Source of the DNA: Silene latifolia
Taxonomy: Eukaryota > Streptophyta > Magnoliopsida > Caryophyllales > Caryophyllaceae
Direction of reading: 5' to 3'
Assembly: GCF_048544455.1 (NCBI RefSeq)
Contig: NC_133534.1
Coordinates: forward strand, 30,952,217-31,016,216
Length of the DNA: 64,000 nucleotides
Numbering within the stretch: the stretch's first letter is position 1; the number at the start of each line of letters is the position of its first letter. The position numbers and the translations under genes were made by a program. Below the pieces are notes generated by a model that was not told the origin of the DNA, did not search any database, and saw nothing but the letters and a program-made list of their open reading frames with translations. Below are positions 52,614 through 64,000 of the stretch, piece after piece.

Positions 52614-54884
52614 TTGATCAACGCGCTTTATCAAAAACTTCATTTTATTGCTTTTAAACACTTTTTATTGCTTTTGTGTGCGCGAGACTTCGCATTTAAT
52701 TATTTTTGCTTAGGATTTTTAAGGACTTTAGACTTTACTTTAGGTTTTGCGCAATTTTGGGCGCGTATTATTGTGCACTTGCAGGTTTTTAGACCTCATT
52801 AGCTCAAGCTATTGAGCAAATACGAAGAAATCTGAAGTTACAGCAGTATTTTCAGTCGATCGACTGGCCCTTGTGGTCGATCGACTGGCTGCACAGTTCC
52901 AGGAGCTACTGTTCCTTTCACCTTGGTCGATCGACTGAGTGATGTGGTCGATCGACCGCCCTGCACTGCTGTACCTGTTCAAGACCTCTCCCCTGCTGTG
53001 TTTGGTCGATTTGCGGAATTAAGGGAGTTTTCTACTCCACTTTAGTTTCCGTCTTTTTCCCGATTTCTTCTATTTTCTAAATTGTGCACATAATTACCGC
53101 TTCAAAATTGTTTTCTCGGTTTTATGCGTGGTATTTTCTGTCTTTCAGGTACTTATTGGTAGCACTGCTGGCTACTGAAACCTCCTAGCTCACGCTGGTT
53201 TGGGGAGGTTTCCTTTTTCTGTGCTTAAAGTCTTGTGAATTCCCGAGTTTTACTTCTAGTCATATTTATTTATCTTCTCGCAAATTCCCGTTTCTGTTTT
53301 CTTTCATTACATGATTTTGCACAATGGGGACATTGTGCAATTTGGTTTGGGGAAGGGTTTTGCGTCGCATATCATTTGCTTGCATTCACGTTTACATTTT
53401 GTTTTGCATTGCATTCACATGTTTTATTGCATTTCTGTTTCACGGTTATTGCATTTCAGCTTGCATTATTTATTTCATTTCCTATATATATACAAAATCC
53501 AAAAAAATTGAAAAATTTGGAAAAATTCAAAAAATTGCACGTTTATTTTAGCATATAGGTCGAGTCGGAACGGTAGTATTTCAATGATGACATTGCATTT
53601 GTATCTGTTTTTGCCTAAGCCTTGCTAATTGACATGTTATTGGTAGAATCGTTTATGCATATCTACGAGTTTTCGTTAATATATTTGCTGAGCTTGAGAC
53701 TTGACTTAGAATTTTGGCAAGCTACATCATATTTTCTGAGTTTTAGAGCTTATAACTGGTGACATTCATGACCAATTTATCTAGGAATGTGAGTAGTTAC
53801 TCCTTATGAGACATGTTACATTAATATGCATAAGTATGAACTTGATCTGCTTAATACCTGTATGCATTCGGTTTGTAGTTTGTTGACACATGTGGTAGAG
53901 GTTTTCCTTTATTCATTTTGCCCATAAGCTCCACACTGCCAAAAATAGCCTTTTTGTCCCATTACTACATCCTACATTTAGCCTGCCTTGTCAAGCTAGT
54001 AGTTTAGTTGTAGGGATTGTTACTTCGTTTTTGGTGGTATTTGCTCGACTGAGATGTTGTTGGGAGAATGAAAAGAAAGGAAAGAAAGAAAAAGAATTGA
54101 AAAAGTTGAAAAGAAAAGAGATGGAAAATGATTCGAAAAAAAAAGAAAAAAGAGTTTTGTACTGTAGAGGCAGTCGATCGACTGCCCAATTTGGTCGATC
54201 GACTGGTGTCCGAGAAAAGAAAGAAAATCAATTCGCATAATTCAAGCCTTTATCTTATGGAGATTTTTGCTCCCATGTTGCATTACTATCTTAGGGGGAG
54301 TTGGTTGATTACTATTATTTTGGAGATTGTGAGATTTGTGCTTTCTAATAGCACCGTTTCTATTAATTATGAGCAAGAAGTTGGATGTTGCCACATGGTT
54401 CCGTTTTGGTACTAGCTTGATCACCTGTACCTCCACTTTTCCATAAATGTTTTGCCTCTTCTTACCCATACCTCACATATCCATATATACCTCGGCATGT
54501 GTCATGGTCATTTGTTGGTTGGAATGCATATGTACGGTTGTCGAGATCATTTTCATATTAGGTTGCAGGCATGTTCTTATAGGTCGTAGTTAGGTGACAG
54601 TCCTTACAAAATTACTTCTTTCTATCTTTTACATATATTCACCTGTGCTTATGTGTGATATGAGCGACCCGTGAGAGTCCGATTTGATAAGTCTCTATAG
54701 TTGACGGTTCAGCAGTTCTTAACGACTACATAACTCGTTTGCACGATTCACATTGCTAATTGATTGTTAGTTGTTGCATTAAATTGGTTTAGGCTTTACA
54801 GTTGCAATTCGCTCTGAGATTGAACTCGTTCCAATAGGTCAATAGATCGAGTCTAGTTCATGCTTGGGGACAAGAAAGGGTTTT
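52614..54884 (+). other. 3' untranslated region of B2, truncated
   Basis: Collinear with the B1 3' UTR without solo LTR H. It has a palindrome quadruplet (52855, 52876, 52926, 52947), an internal hairpin cassette (53317-53360), a purine tract (54066-54156) and a palindrome pair (54173, 54194). The terminal polypurine cassette begins at 54861 but is cut by element G at 54885. No gene is supported. Confidence 0.8.
53317..53360 (+). promoter_or_regulatory. Internal hairpin plus polypurine-like cassette, B2
   Basis: A perfect 10-bp stem, TTGCACAATG (53317-53326) with CATTGTGCAA (53331-53340), has a GGGA loop. It is followed at once by TTTGGTTTGGGGAAGGG. Confidence 0.75.
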
Positions 54885-57324
54885 TGTGACACCCTCATTT
54901 ATTGAGGAAAAGTAAACACGTAATTCTAGAATAAAACTGCATGGATATGTTTGTAATAGGTTCATTTGGGTAAAAACCTGTAATTTTTAAAACCTGAACC
55001 TGTTATAAAAATATCCAAATGGGAAGGTGTCATACATGCAAGGTCCAAAATAAATCTCATGAATGAAACATCGCTAAAGTCGCGAAACAAAGTTATACAA
55101 CCCAAATATGAGAAAGGGAGACATATGTCCCTAAAATGTATGTGACATAAAAAGTGTATAAGGGTCACAATAAAATAAAACCAATCTAGGTTCCAAGGTT
55201 ACTTTGCTCGCTAGCTCGTCCATGTACCCCATATATGCATCACCTACCTGTCAATCGCATTTTATACAAATACGAAAGCCACAGTCAGTGGGGAGTAACT
55301 CCGAGTTCTCCCAGCCACGAAATGTCATAATTAATATAACATGTAAACATAAGAATATGAATATGAATAGCACATAGCCTTACCATATCAATGCTAGACA
55401 ATCGTGCTTATCATGTGAACAACAATATAACAACACATAGTGCTAGCATGTGAATACTAGACCGACTCATAGTACACTACCATGTGAATCACATAACACA
55501 CAGGAATCCAAACTCTATCAACCATAGCCGGCTTGCATCTCACCTTCTATGATTCATAGAATCATCAAACAAGAAAGGGCAATATATCAAAGACAGGCAT
55601 AAGTTCTTAGCACGGTCAATAGTCACTTTGTAACTCTAGTCTATACCACGAGGTAGGGAAGGTAATCGAACCGGTATCCTGGCTCAGAGGTTCTATAAAA
55701 ACATGGCCAAGACACAACACAACCCTAGTCATAAATCTGCGCAGACCTAGACATGCGGATACACACCACCGCACCCAAGACCCACAATTTTATAAAACCA
55801 TGTGAGTACCCTAAGGAGTCCACCAAAGGGTTGGCTAGTACTTAAGCTGACCACTTACTCTCAAAATAAGTAACGAGGTCATGCCCCAACTTGGATATAA
55901 ACCCACCAAGTCAGGAACACAAAGGCTATTGAGCAGTGAACATACACTCGTCAAAGACTATAAAGACCTATCTATGACAAACACAACAATACCATACGTA
56001 TAAGCAGCTGGCCAACAACACAATCCTCAATATTAATGGTACTCATAACCTTTATATATTCAATTACCCAAATTGTAAGAATGAGAAACCAACCTGCAAG
56101 AAGTATTCAAAACTAGTTTCATTTCAAGCAATATTAACAATATTAAAGGTTTCAGGGAATCTAGGGCCGTTTTTACAATATAAGAAACCATTCAAATCAA
56201 CCAACAACACATGTGAAATGAAAACATAATAAATGGCCTAAAACAAGAATAAGGCCGATTATCCAATTCACACAATATTTTCATCCAACCGAATTTTTAC
56301 CCGCAACCCCAGCCCTGCGACAGGTACGGGTTCAATCGCGGCTGACCAATCACACAATTGACTGACATCGATTCAGTCAAAGGGACTAAGGGCTCAGTTT
56401 TCGGCATAATCATCCAAACATTGCAATTATCGCTATAAAATTTATTTCAGGCCTATTCATTACAATTTCATATCATAACCTATCCTAACATGTGCGAACT
56501 ACCAATATAAGCATGAATTTACCATCAACATTGTATTTACTACTAACTTTATTCATTACAAAAGATTACCCATATGTTACTTATACTTAATATACAATTA
56601 ATAAACCCGAAACGACGAACAACGCATGAAAAATCGTGAAAACAAACAACGGGCCGACCCGGGCCAACCCAGGGCTGCCGTGGGCCTGCACGGGCCTGTC
56701 GGGCCTGTCGGGCCAACTGGGCCGCCACCCCAATTCCTCCGTTTCTCCGTTTTTGTTCATTTTAACATCGTTTTAAGCATCAATTAATCATTCCCATTTC
56801 ATTTCCATACTAATATGTGAGCTTAAACTTACAAAAGACATGAATTTAACCCATATTTTCATGTGAAATAAACCACTCAATTAACATTCACAAAATCATA
56901 CAAAAAGCAAAGAATGTGACATTTATTCGTCGAGTAACTCGAAATATGTTACCTTACGCTAGCCAAGAGACAAGTAATAACTTGAGAAAGCTTCTAAAAC
57001 CCAAAATTACTCTTCATCTTCAACCACATATGAGTCACCTAAAATAATTATGTGAAAGGACGATATTAACGAATTATCTTTATATAAAATATGAGACGGA
57101 AATTAATTATTTCAAATAAACCAAACTTGCCCCAAGAGATTTATAACCATGACTAGCCCAAGTTACTAAATTTAGCTAGCCCATAAAACAGTCCTCCATC
57201 AGTATATAACCGCCTGCTCAGTCGCGTCAAAACAGTCCCAAACCCTATACTAAAACGCCCCAAAACAGGGCTCACAAAACCCCCTGTCGCGGTTCCAAAC
57301 TGAAAATCCATCGTCATTTCAACA

Positions 57325-57490
57325 TACACCGTCTTAAATATACCACTTACTAGCTAGCATCCCAAAACAATCCCTACATATCAGTATACACCGTCTCAAT
57401 CATCTCCACATATTAGTATACACCGTCTCAACTATACAACTGACTAATTAACATCCATAAGGATACCTATATATAATTATACACCGTCTT
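57325..57490. repeat. Phased TACACCGTCT repeats in the G LTR
   Basis: Four copies at 57325, 57387, 57419 and 57480, spaced 62, 32 and 61 bp, close to multiples of 31. They are also present at the right end of the second G LTR (from 63850). Confidence 0.75.
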
Positions 57491-58102
57491 AAATAAATAA
57501 AGCTGAAAGTATAAATTGGGTTTGTAAAAATACATGACGAAAATGAATGTTACTTACATCGGAATGACGAGAACGACGAAAGGAGCGCTATGGAACAAAA
57601 ATAGTTGAAAACGGATAAGGAACGAAGCACCGACGTCGATTAACAGATCAAATTACAAAGAAAAGTACGAAAAGGAAGGAAAAAGAAGGAAGAAGAAGGA
57701 AAGAGAGAGACGTGAGGGAGTGAAATGAGACAGCAGCCTGCTAGCCTGCTATTTATTATACGTACGTTTCTTCGTCGTTAAGAAACTTCGCTCGTTTTTA
57801 AAATCTCTCGAGTTAATAAAATCGGTTTTAGTAAAAGTTTCAGTAATAAAACGGAATCAATAATAAATAAATTTAATGAGTGAAAATAAAATAAACTCAG
57901 CTAGTTAACGTAAATAATACAATATCAGCTTGAATCGGAATTATTAGCGATTTTTACGAAACTAACGGATATTAATAAAATTTGCTAATTTAGTGAAATA
58001 AGCTCAAAATAGCTAATTGGACGGTTTTGTTCCCAAAATCCATCTCGGGTTCACTTAAAACAACTTTCATAAGGACTCGTAAAGAAATAGAAATTATTAA
58101 AT

Positions 58103-58165
58103 AAATAAACTCGAACTAACTTCAATAAACTCGAACTAACTTCAATAAACTCGAACTAACTTTAA
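58103..58165. repeat. 20-bp tandem repeat in the G LTR
   Basis: Three copies of ATAAACTCGAACTAACTTCA with the last slightly changed. TCGAACTAAC starts at 58111, 58131 and 58151. Confidence 0.9.
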
Positions 58166-58322
58166 ATAAACTTATTAATGATTATTAAAATTAACGTATC
58201 GAATTATGATGAAATTAATTAATTAGCTAAGCATATATATATAAATCGTTAAATGATGTAATTAAATTCAAAATAGCAATTAAAAGAATTTTATCCAACT
58301 TAATAAAATACGGGGTGTTACA

Positions 58323-58337
58323 ATCACCCCATCTTTT
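58323..58337 (-). promoter_or_regulatory. Polypurine tract of element G
   Basis: On the minus strand AAAAGATGGGGTGAT ends at the LTR start. It is preceded by CGAGGACGAAAC, a sequence commonly seen just before the 3' LTR of Tekay/Del-type elements. Confidence 0.7.
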
Positions 58338-61300
58338 AAAAAGTTTCGTCCTCGAAACTTGAAAGTAGAAATGAAAGGTTATGAAAATAAAACTGGAATT
58401 GGAATCGGTAACTAAAACATTTAAAAGGTCACTTATCGTAAGAATCAAAATTCTTTCAAAAGTTTCAAATAAAATTTTCCGACAGAACCAGATTCTCATC
58501 AAAGGAACGGAAGTGCTCTCGTTGCGCATTCAAGAACATCACATTCCAAATCAAAGATAAGGTCAAAAAGCAAATCATTTGTATAAATCGAAAATCAAAA
58601 TACTTTCGAAAACATTAATGAAGAGTTTTCAAAAGTATAAGTCTCATTCATGGAACGAAATTGCCCTTGTCGTGCACACAAGAGCGCTAACTTTCCATGT
58701 CAAAGACAGATTTAAAATAAAAATCATTCGCCGATAAGCGCAGGGCAAGTTATTAGACGCCTTTAATAACGAGTCCTAACATCCCATCAACGTTAAAACC
58801 AAATGAAAATGGCAATCCATTCAAATTTTTTTTTTCGCAAAAGCCAAATGAAAATTAAGGGATTCATGGTTAAACTCAAAAAGGAGTCAAGTTCGTGAAA
58901 ATATAACATTAAATTTTGACAAAGAATCATAAACAAATCAAAGTTAGTTAGAATTTGAACAAAATTTAAAAGCAACTCGGGTTTAACAATCAAAATTTAG
59001 GATAAAGGAGTCGATGCTCAAAGATCAAAATGGGAACTAAATTAAATTTTCATTTTCAAACCTTTAAAATGGGTAAGGTTTTGCTAAAGTATCATAAACT
59101 TTTAACAACGAATCAAAACTGGTAGCTTGAAATGTTTAGAAATTTCACGAAGTGAAAAGTAACTTAGATAGCATAAAAACAAAGTATGTTAAGAGAGCTC
59201 AAACTTAACCAACAAGAGAGCTATAATGACTTTCATAGGGTAAAAATTGAAGTCAAAATTACAGGTATGTCAAAGATAGAGTTTCACAAGATACAAGTGT
59301 CAAACTTAAAGGAGGAGCAAGATGAAGCGAGGACTAAATGAGGTATGAACGGTAACGCTTATGAACGAGGAGAAAGGGAAATTAGACAACAAGGAGACGC
59401 CAGACACTCTTATCTCAAACAACAACATCACTCAAAACGGTTCCAAAAACTTTCTAACAACAAAACTCATAACCACATCACTCCCAAGGGTATCCTCAAC
59501 CGCTTATGTTACCTCATCCTATTCTATTCCCTGAAACAAGGTACTCCACTATAAGTGTGATCTCATCTTTCCAAATCCTCAAACATCCAGAAACAACTTT
59601 CACAAGCCTAAGGTCAAGGCTTCCAACAAAGCTATATTCGTATCCAACTAGTGTCAACTATGGGTTTCTCAACAAGGTAAACCTTCAATCAAGAATCCCA
59701 ATACCAAGCTCTAAACTCCAAGAGAAGGTTCCTTAAATATTCCACAAGGTTCTCATTTCAAAACAAGGTAGTATCATATCAACCCCAAAATCTGAAAAAT
59801 CAATAGGATCTCAAGTTTCTCTACCCTTTTACTTATTAAGGATTCCCAAAAGCGGAACTACACCCAGCTACAACATCATCCCATCATCTCAAGTACTCAA
59901 TGCGACCTCAAGGTCTATAAAACTATAGGGTTAACAAATTCTTCTCAATAATAAGTCTCTCTCAACTCAAGAACTCTCAAGAGCCAACTAATACCAAATC
60001 ACATCACCAATACATTATGGTCATCAACATCCCAAGGAGTATTCTTTCAAATTTGACATCCTAAAACTTACTTACCATCAAATTCCCAAGAAACAAGGTC
60101 TTAATTGTAACAACACTTTATCACCCCAAAGTTCCTAAAGCCATAAATTGAAACTATGTTCTTTAACCTAACGATTGGTGTCAACCATACCGTTACCCTT
60201 TCTAGTTATTAAAACAAGTGCTAAAACTTCCCAATAATGTAGCTTACTCTCACTCTCATACCATACCTCAAGTAGTAATCAATATCACTCACTAAAACCA
60301 ACTAATAATCCCACATTTAACATTTCTCCCACGGTAACTTATACATTATCAAACCCTCATATCCAAAGTGATTATGAAAGCCAATCACAAACTCGACTAC
60401 TTAGTCAATCCTATATCCTCAAATCCACCATTCAGTTTCATCCATTTTAAGTCAAGCCCTAAGCACTAGTATCCCCAAACATAAACAACAATGCCATGTT
60501 CCATAACCTTAGTAACCAATGCAACTCACACTTGACACACAAAATCCCCCAATCCAACGTACTCACTTTATCAAGGATCTAGGTATAAGAATTACTAAGT
60601 ATGTCTCATCGCCTTACCTAAGTCTTTCCAACATCAAATCCTTTCAAAACCAGGAAAGGGTCAGACACAAACAATCTCCTCAAAAGTCAAATTTTCCAAC
60701 CAAGGTCAACATTCCTCAAAAGAAAGAGTACTATCAAATGGCGTTAAGGGAGGATAAGCAAGGAACAAAGGACAAGTTAGGAGTACAAGAGTAGCTCTTA
60801 AAGTAAAACAGAAGGGAGTTTAGAAGGAGGATAAGCACCAAGAGATTAAGAATAAGGCGAGATACAAAAGGAACGAGAAGCATCTTCAAGGAAGTAGAAG
60901 CATTCTTCAAAGGTTGAACAAATCTTCAATCCTCAGCAATAGGCACTAAATCTTGATCTTCGTAAAATATAAGTGTCCTTTCAATGGAACGGAGATACTC
61001 TTGGCGATCACTCAAGAACATCAATATTCCAATTCAAAGACATAAAAATACATTTTTACGCCAACAAATGATAAAACTAATTATCAGACGTCTCCAATAA
61101 AAAGCTTTAACACTAATTGACGTTAAAACCAGTGAAAAACATTAAAATATTTTCAAAACCTTGAGTTCAAAATTTTTTTTATAATAAGGGTAATAACTCC
61201 ATTAGCTATAGATAAGCTCACGGTCATTGATCCAAGAACGCAACAATTATTAAATGACAATCAACAAACAGGTTAGTACCTAACAAAGAGCAAACACAAA

Positions 61301-61413
61301 GAGACTACAACATAAGGTCCTAAGTCTACCCATCCTACCCATCTCTCAAGTTTATTATTGTAAGGTCGAGTTATTTATATTGGGATGCACAAACGTGCGT
61401 CGGGAGCAAATAT

Positions 61414-61425
61414 GCTCTGATACCA
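61414..61425 (-). promoter_or_regulatory. Primer binding site of element G (initiator tRNA-Met)
   Basis: TGGTATCAGAGC on the minus strand, two bases from the 5' LTR end. It sets the sense of G as minus. Confidence 0.88.
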
Positions 61426-61427
61426 AC

Positions 61428-64000
61428 TGTGACACCCTCATTTATTGCGGAAAAGTAAACACGTAATTCTAGAATAAAACTTCATGGATATGTTTGTAAT
61501 AGGTTCATTTGGGTAAAAACGTGTAATTTTTAAAACCTGAACCTGTTATAAAAATATCCAAATGGGAAGGTGTCATACATGCAAGGTCCAAAATAAATCT
61601 CATGAATGAAACATCGCTAAAGTCGCGAAACAAAGTTATACAACCCAAATATGAGAAAGGGAGACATATGTCCCTAAAATGTATGTGACATAAAAAGTGT
61701 ATAAGGGTCACAATAAAATAAAACCAATCTAGGTTCCAAGGTTACTTTGCTCGCTAGCTCGTCCATGTACCCCATATATGCATCACCTACCTGTCAATCG
61801 CATTTTATACAAATACGAAAACCACAGTCAGTGGGGAGTAACTCCGAGTTCTCCCAGCCACGAAATGTCATAATTAATATAACATGTAAACATAAGAATA
61901 TGAATATGAATAGCACATAGCCTTACCATATCAATGCTAGACAATCGTGCTTATCATGTGAACAACAATATAACAACACATAGTCCTAGCATGTGAATAC
62001 TAGACCGACTCATAGTACACTATCATGTGAATCACATAACACACAGGAATCCAAACTCTATCAACCATAGCCGGCTTGCATCTCACCTTCTATGATTCAT
62101 AGAATCATCAAACAAGAAAGGGCAATATATCAAAGACAGGCATAATTTCTTAGCACGGTCAATAGTCACTTTGTAACTCGAGTCTATACCACGAGGTAGG
62201 GAAGGTAATCAAACCGGTATCCTGGCTCAGAGGTTCTATAAAAACATGGCCAAGACACAACACAACCCTAATCCTAAATCTGCGCAGACCTAGACATGCG
62301 GATACACACCACCGCACCCAAGACCCACAATTTTATAAAACCATGTGAGTACCCTAAGGAGTTCACCAAAGGGTTGTCTAGTACTTAAGCTGACCACTTA
62401 CTCTCAAAATAAGTAACGAGGTCATGCCCCCACTTGGATATAAACCCACCAAGTCAGGAACACAAAGGCTATTGAGCAGTGAACATACACTCGTCAAAGA
62501 CTATAAAGACCTATCTATGACAAACACAACAATACCATACATATAAGCACCTGGCCAACAACACAATCCTCAATATTAATGGTACTCATAACCTTTATAT
62601 ATTCAATTACCCAAATTGTAAGAATGAGAAATCAACCTGCAAGAAGTATTCAAAACTAGTTCCATTTCAAGCAATATTAACAATATTAAAGGTTTCAGGG
62701 AATCTAGGGCCGTTTTTACAATATAAGAAACCATTCAAATCAATCAACAACACATGTGAAATGAAAACATAATAAATGGCCTAAAACAAGAATAAGGCCG
62801 ATTATCCAATTCACACAATATTTTCATCCAACCGAATTTTTACCCGCAACCCCAGCCCTGCGACAGGTACGAGTTCAATCGCGGCTGACCAATCACACAA
62901 TTGACTGACATCGATTCAGTCAAAGGGACTAAGGGCTCAGTTTTCGGCATAATCATCCAAACATTGCAATTATCGCTATAAAATTTATTTCAGGCCTATT
63001 CATTACAATTTCATATCATAACCTATCCTAACATGTGCGAACTACCAATATAAGCATGAATTTACCATCAACATTGTATTTACTACTAACTTTATTCATT
63101 TCAAAAGATTACCCATATGTTACTTATACTAAATATAACATTAATAAACCCGAAACGACGAACAACGCATGAAAAATCGTGAAAATAAAAAACGGGCCGA
63201 CCCAGGGCTGCCGTGGGCCTGCACGGGCCTGCCGGGCCACCTGGGCCGCCACCCCAATTTCTCCGTTTCTCCGTTTTTGTTCATTTTAACATCGTTTTAA
63301 GCATCAATTAATCATTCCCATTTTATTTCCATACTAATATGTGAACTTAAACTTACAAAAGACATGAATTTAACCCATATTTTCATGTGAAATAAACCAC
63401 TCAATTAACATTCACAAAATCATACAAAAAGCAAAGAATGTGACATTTATTCGTCGAGTAACTCGAAATATGTTACGTTACGCTAGCAAAGAGACAAGTA
63501 ATAACTTGAGAAAGCTTCTAAAACCCAAAATTACTCTTCATCTTCAACCACATATGAGTCATCTAAAATAATTATGTGAAAGGACGATATTAACGAATTA
63601 TCTTTATATAAAATATGAGACGGAAATTAATTATTTCAAATAAACCCAACTTACCCCAAGAGATTTATAACCATGACTAGCCCAAATTACTAAAATTAGC
63701 TAGCCCATAAAACAGTCCTCCATCAGTATATAACCGCCTGCTCAGTCACGTCAAAACAGTCCCAAACCCTATACTAAAACGCCCCAAAACAGGGCTCACA
63801 AAACCCCCTGTCGCGGTTCCAAACTGAAACCCCATCGTCATTTCAGCATACACCGTCTTAAATATACCACTTACTAGCTAGCATCCTAAAACAATCCCTA
63901 CATATCAGTATACACCGTCTCAATCATCTCCACATATTAGTATACACCGTCTCAACTATACAACTGACTAATTAACATCCATAAGGATCCCTATATATAA
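61428..64000 (-). repeat. Element G: 5' LTR, runs off the window
   Basis: The first 2573 bp of the second LTR in plus coordinates (sense end at 61428). It is collinear with 54885-57480. The main indel is the GGGCC-rich patch, which is shorter here (63193-63250). Confidence 0.9.

Larger units (their letters stand above)
54885..58322 (-). repeat. Element G: 3' LTR
   Basis: 3438 bp. In sense (minus strand) it opens TGTAACACCCCG at 58322 and closes GGGTGTCACA at 54885, so the ends are imperfect inverted repeats, as in chromovirus LTRs. It matches 61428-64000 with roughly 1-2 percent difference by eye. It includes a GGGCC-rich patch (56650-56740), four TACACCGTCT copies (57325, 57387, 57419, 57480) and a 20-bp tandem repeat (58103-58165). 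Identical short ORFs in both LTRs are not genes. Confidence 0.9.
58323..61427 (-). mobile_element. Element G internal region, non-coding (LARD-like)
   Basis: Only 3.1 kb between the LTRs, with no Gag, protease, RT or integrase motif in any frame that I can recognise. It contains three diverged copies of a segment with TCATTCATGGAACGAA/TCAATGGAACGGA and CAAGAACATCA (about 58490-58545, 58640-58700 and 60970-61030). Much of 59400-60800 is poor in G on the plus strand. A non-autonomous large retrotransposon derivative is the best reading. It would need enzymes from a related chromovirus. Confidence 0.7.

Noticed and set aside
6092..54203. CRISPR-like reading of the phased palindromes
   Set aside because: Plant retrotransposon context, 11-nt gaps, sites in coding and non-coding DNA, and no cas genes.
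54962..55168. 68-aa minus-strand ORF, nearly identical at 61505-61711
   Set aside because: Same position in the two G LTRs; the repeat explains it and no domain is visible.
59345..60794. Small ORFs inside element G (59345, 59506, 60519)
   Set aside because: Antisense to the element, low-complexity composition, no retroelement or host motif.
61414..61425. tRNA-Met-like match
   Set aside because: Only the 12-nt complement of the tRNA 3' end is present; it is the primer site of element G, not a tRNA gene.

Overview
The window is transposable-element DNA from a flowering-plant nuclear genome. I find no host gene, rRNA, tRNA gene or CRISPR array. The plant origin follows from the element types: Ty1/copia with a YVDD reverse transcriptase, Ty3/gypsy of the Athila/Tat (Ogre/Retand-like) group with tRNA-Asp-type or 'Tat-type' primer sites, a chromovirus-like element with TGTAACACCC-type LTR ends, and a DUF4283-type LINE fragment. 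The DNA is AT-rich and the elements are deeply nested, as in heterochromatin.

Layout. (1) 1-5458: decayed copia element (+) with its 3' LTR, which ends inside an inverted partial LTR of the same family (5459-6002). (2) 6003-11396: element 'B0', left LTR, primer site and a broken Gag-protease gene, split by a copia-type solo LTR (8652-9641). (3) 11397-15598: element 'E', a 2.8-kb Tat-type LTR, a LINE-like fragment and a leader with a 61-bp tandem repeat. (4) 15599-17851: minus-strand copia 3' end. (5) 17852-47834: element 'D' (Tat-type). Its LTR is split by full-length element 'A' (18296-29781) and full-length element 'B1' (31102-41381, which itself holds solo LTR 'H'). Its gag is split by two solo LTRs (43104-44393 and 44546-46424). 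(6) 47835-47901: stub of an A-type LTR. (7) 47902-54884: element 'B2', 3'-truncated. (8) 54885-64000: minus-strand element 'G', with 3.4-kb LTRs, an initiator-Met primer site and no coding content. Direct target-site duplications support most of these boundaries.

How the parts relate. The three B copies encode Gag and an aspartic protease; where the 3' part is present (B1, B2) there is no reverse transcriptase or integrase. A encodes RT, RNase H and integrase plus an Athila-type third ORF, but has no recognisable Gag zinc knuckle or protease. A and B share the same tRNA-Asp primer site and very similar 3' hairpin/polypurine signals, so trans-complementation is possible but unproven.

The most unusual signal is a set of short CpG-centred palindromic sites, different in each family, clustered upstream of the LTR TATA boxes. 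In B these are 48 copies of GTCGATCGAC or a near match, in 24 pairs, every pair exactly 21 bp apart. They lie in the LTRs, in the 3' UTR and inside the gag coding sequence. A and its relative C carry 6-2-6 sites built from two interchangeable half-sites (AATCCG and AAGACG), many repeating every 20-21 bp. All counts, ages and homologies were made by eye.
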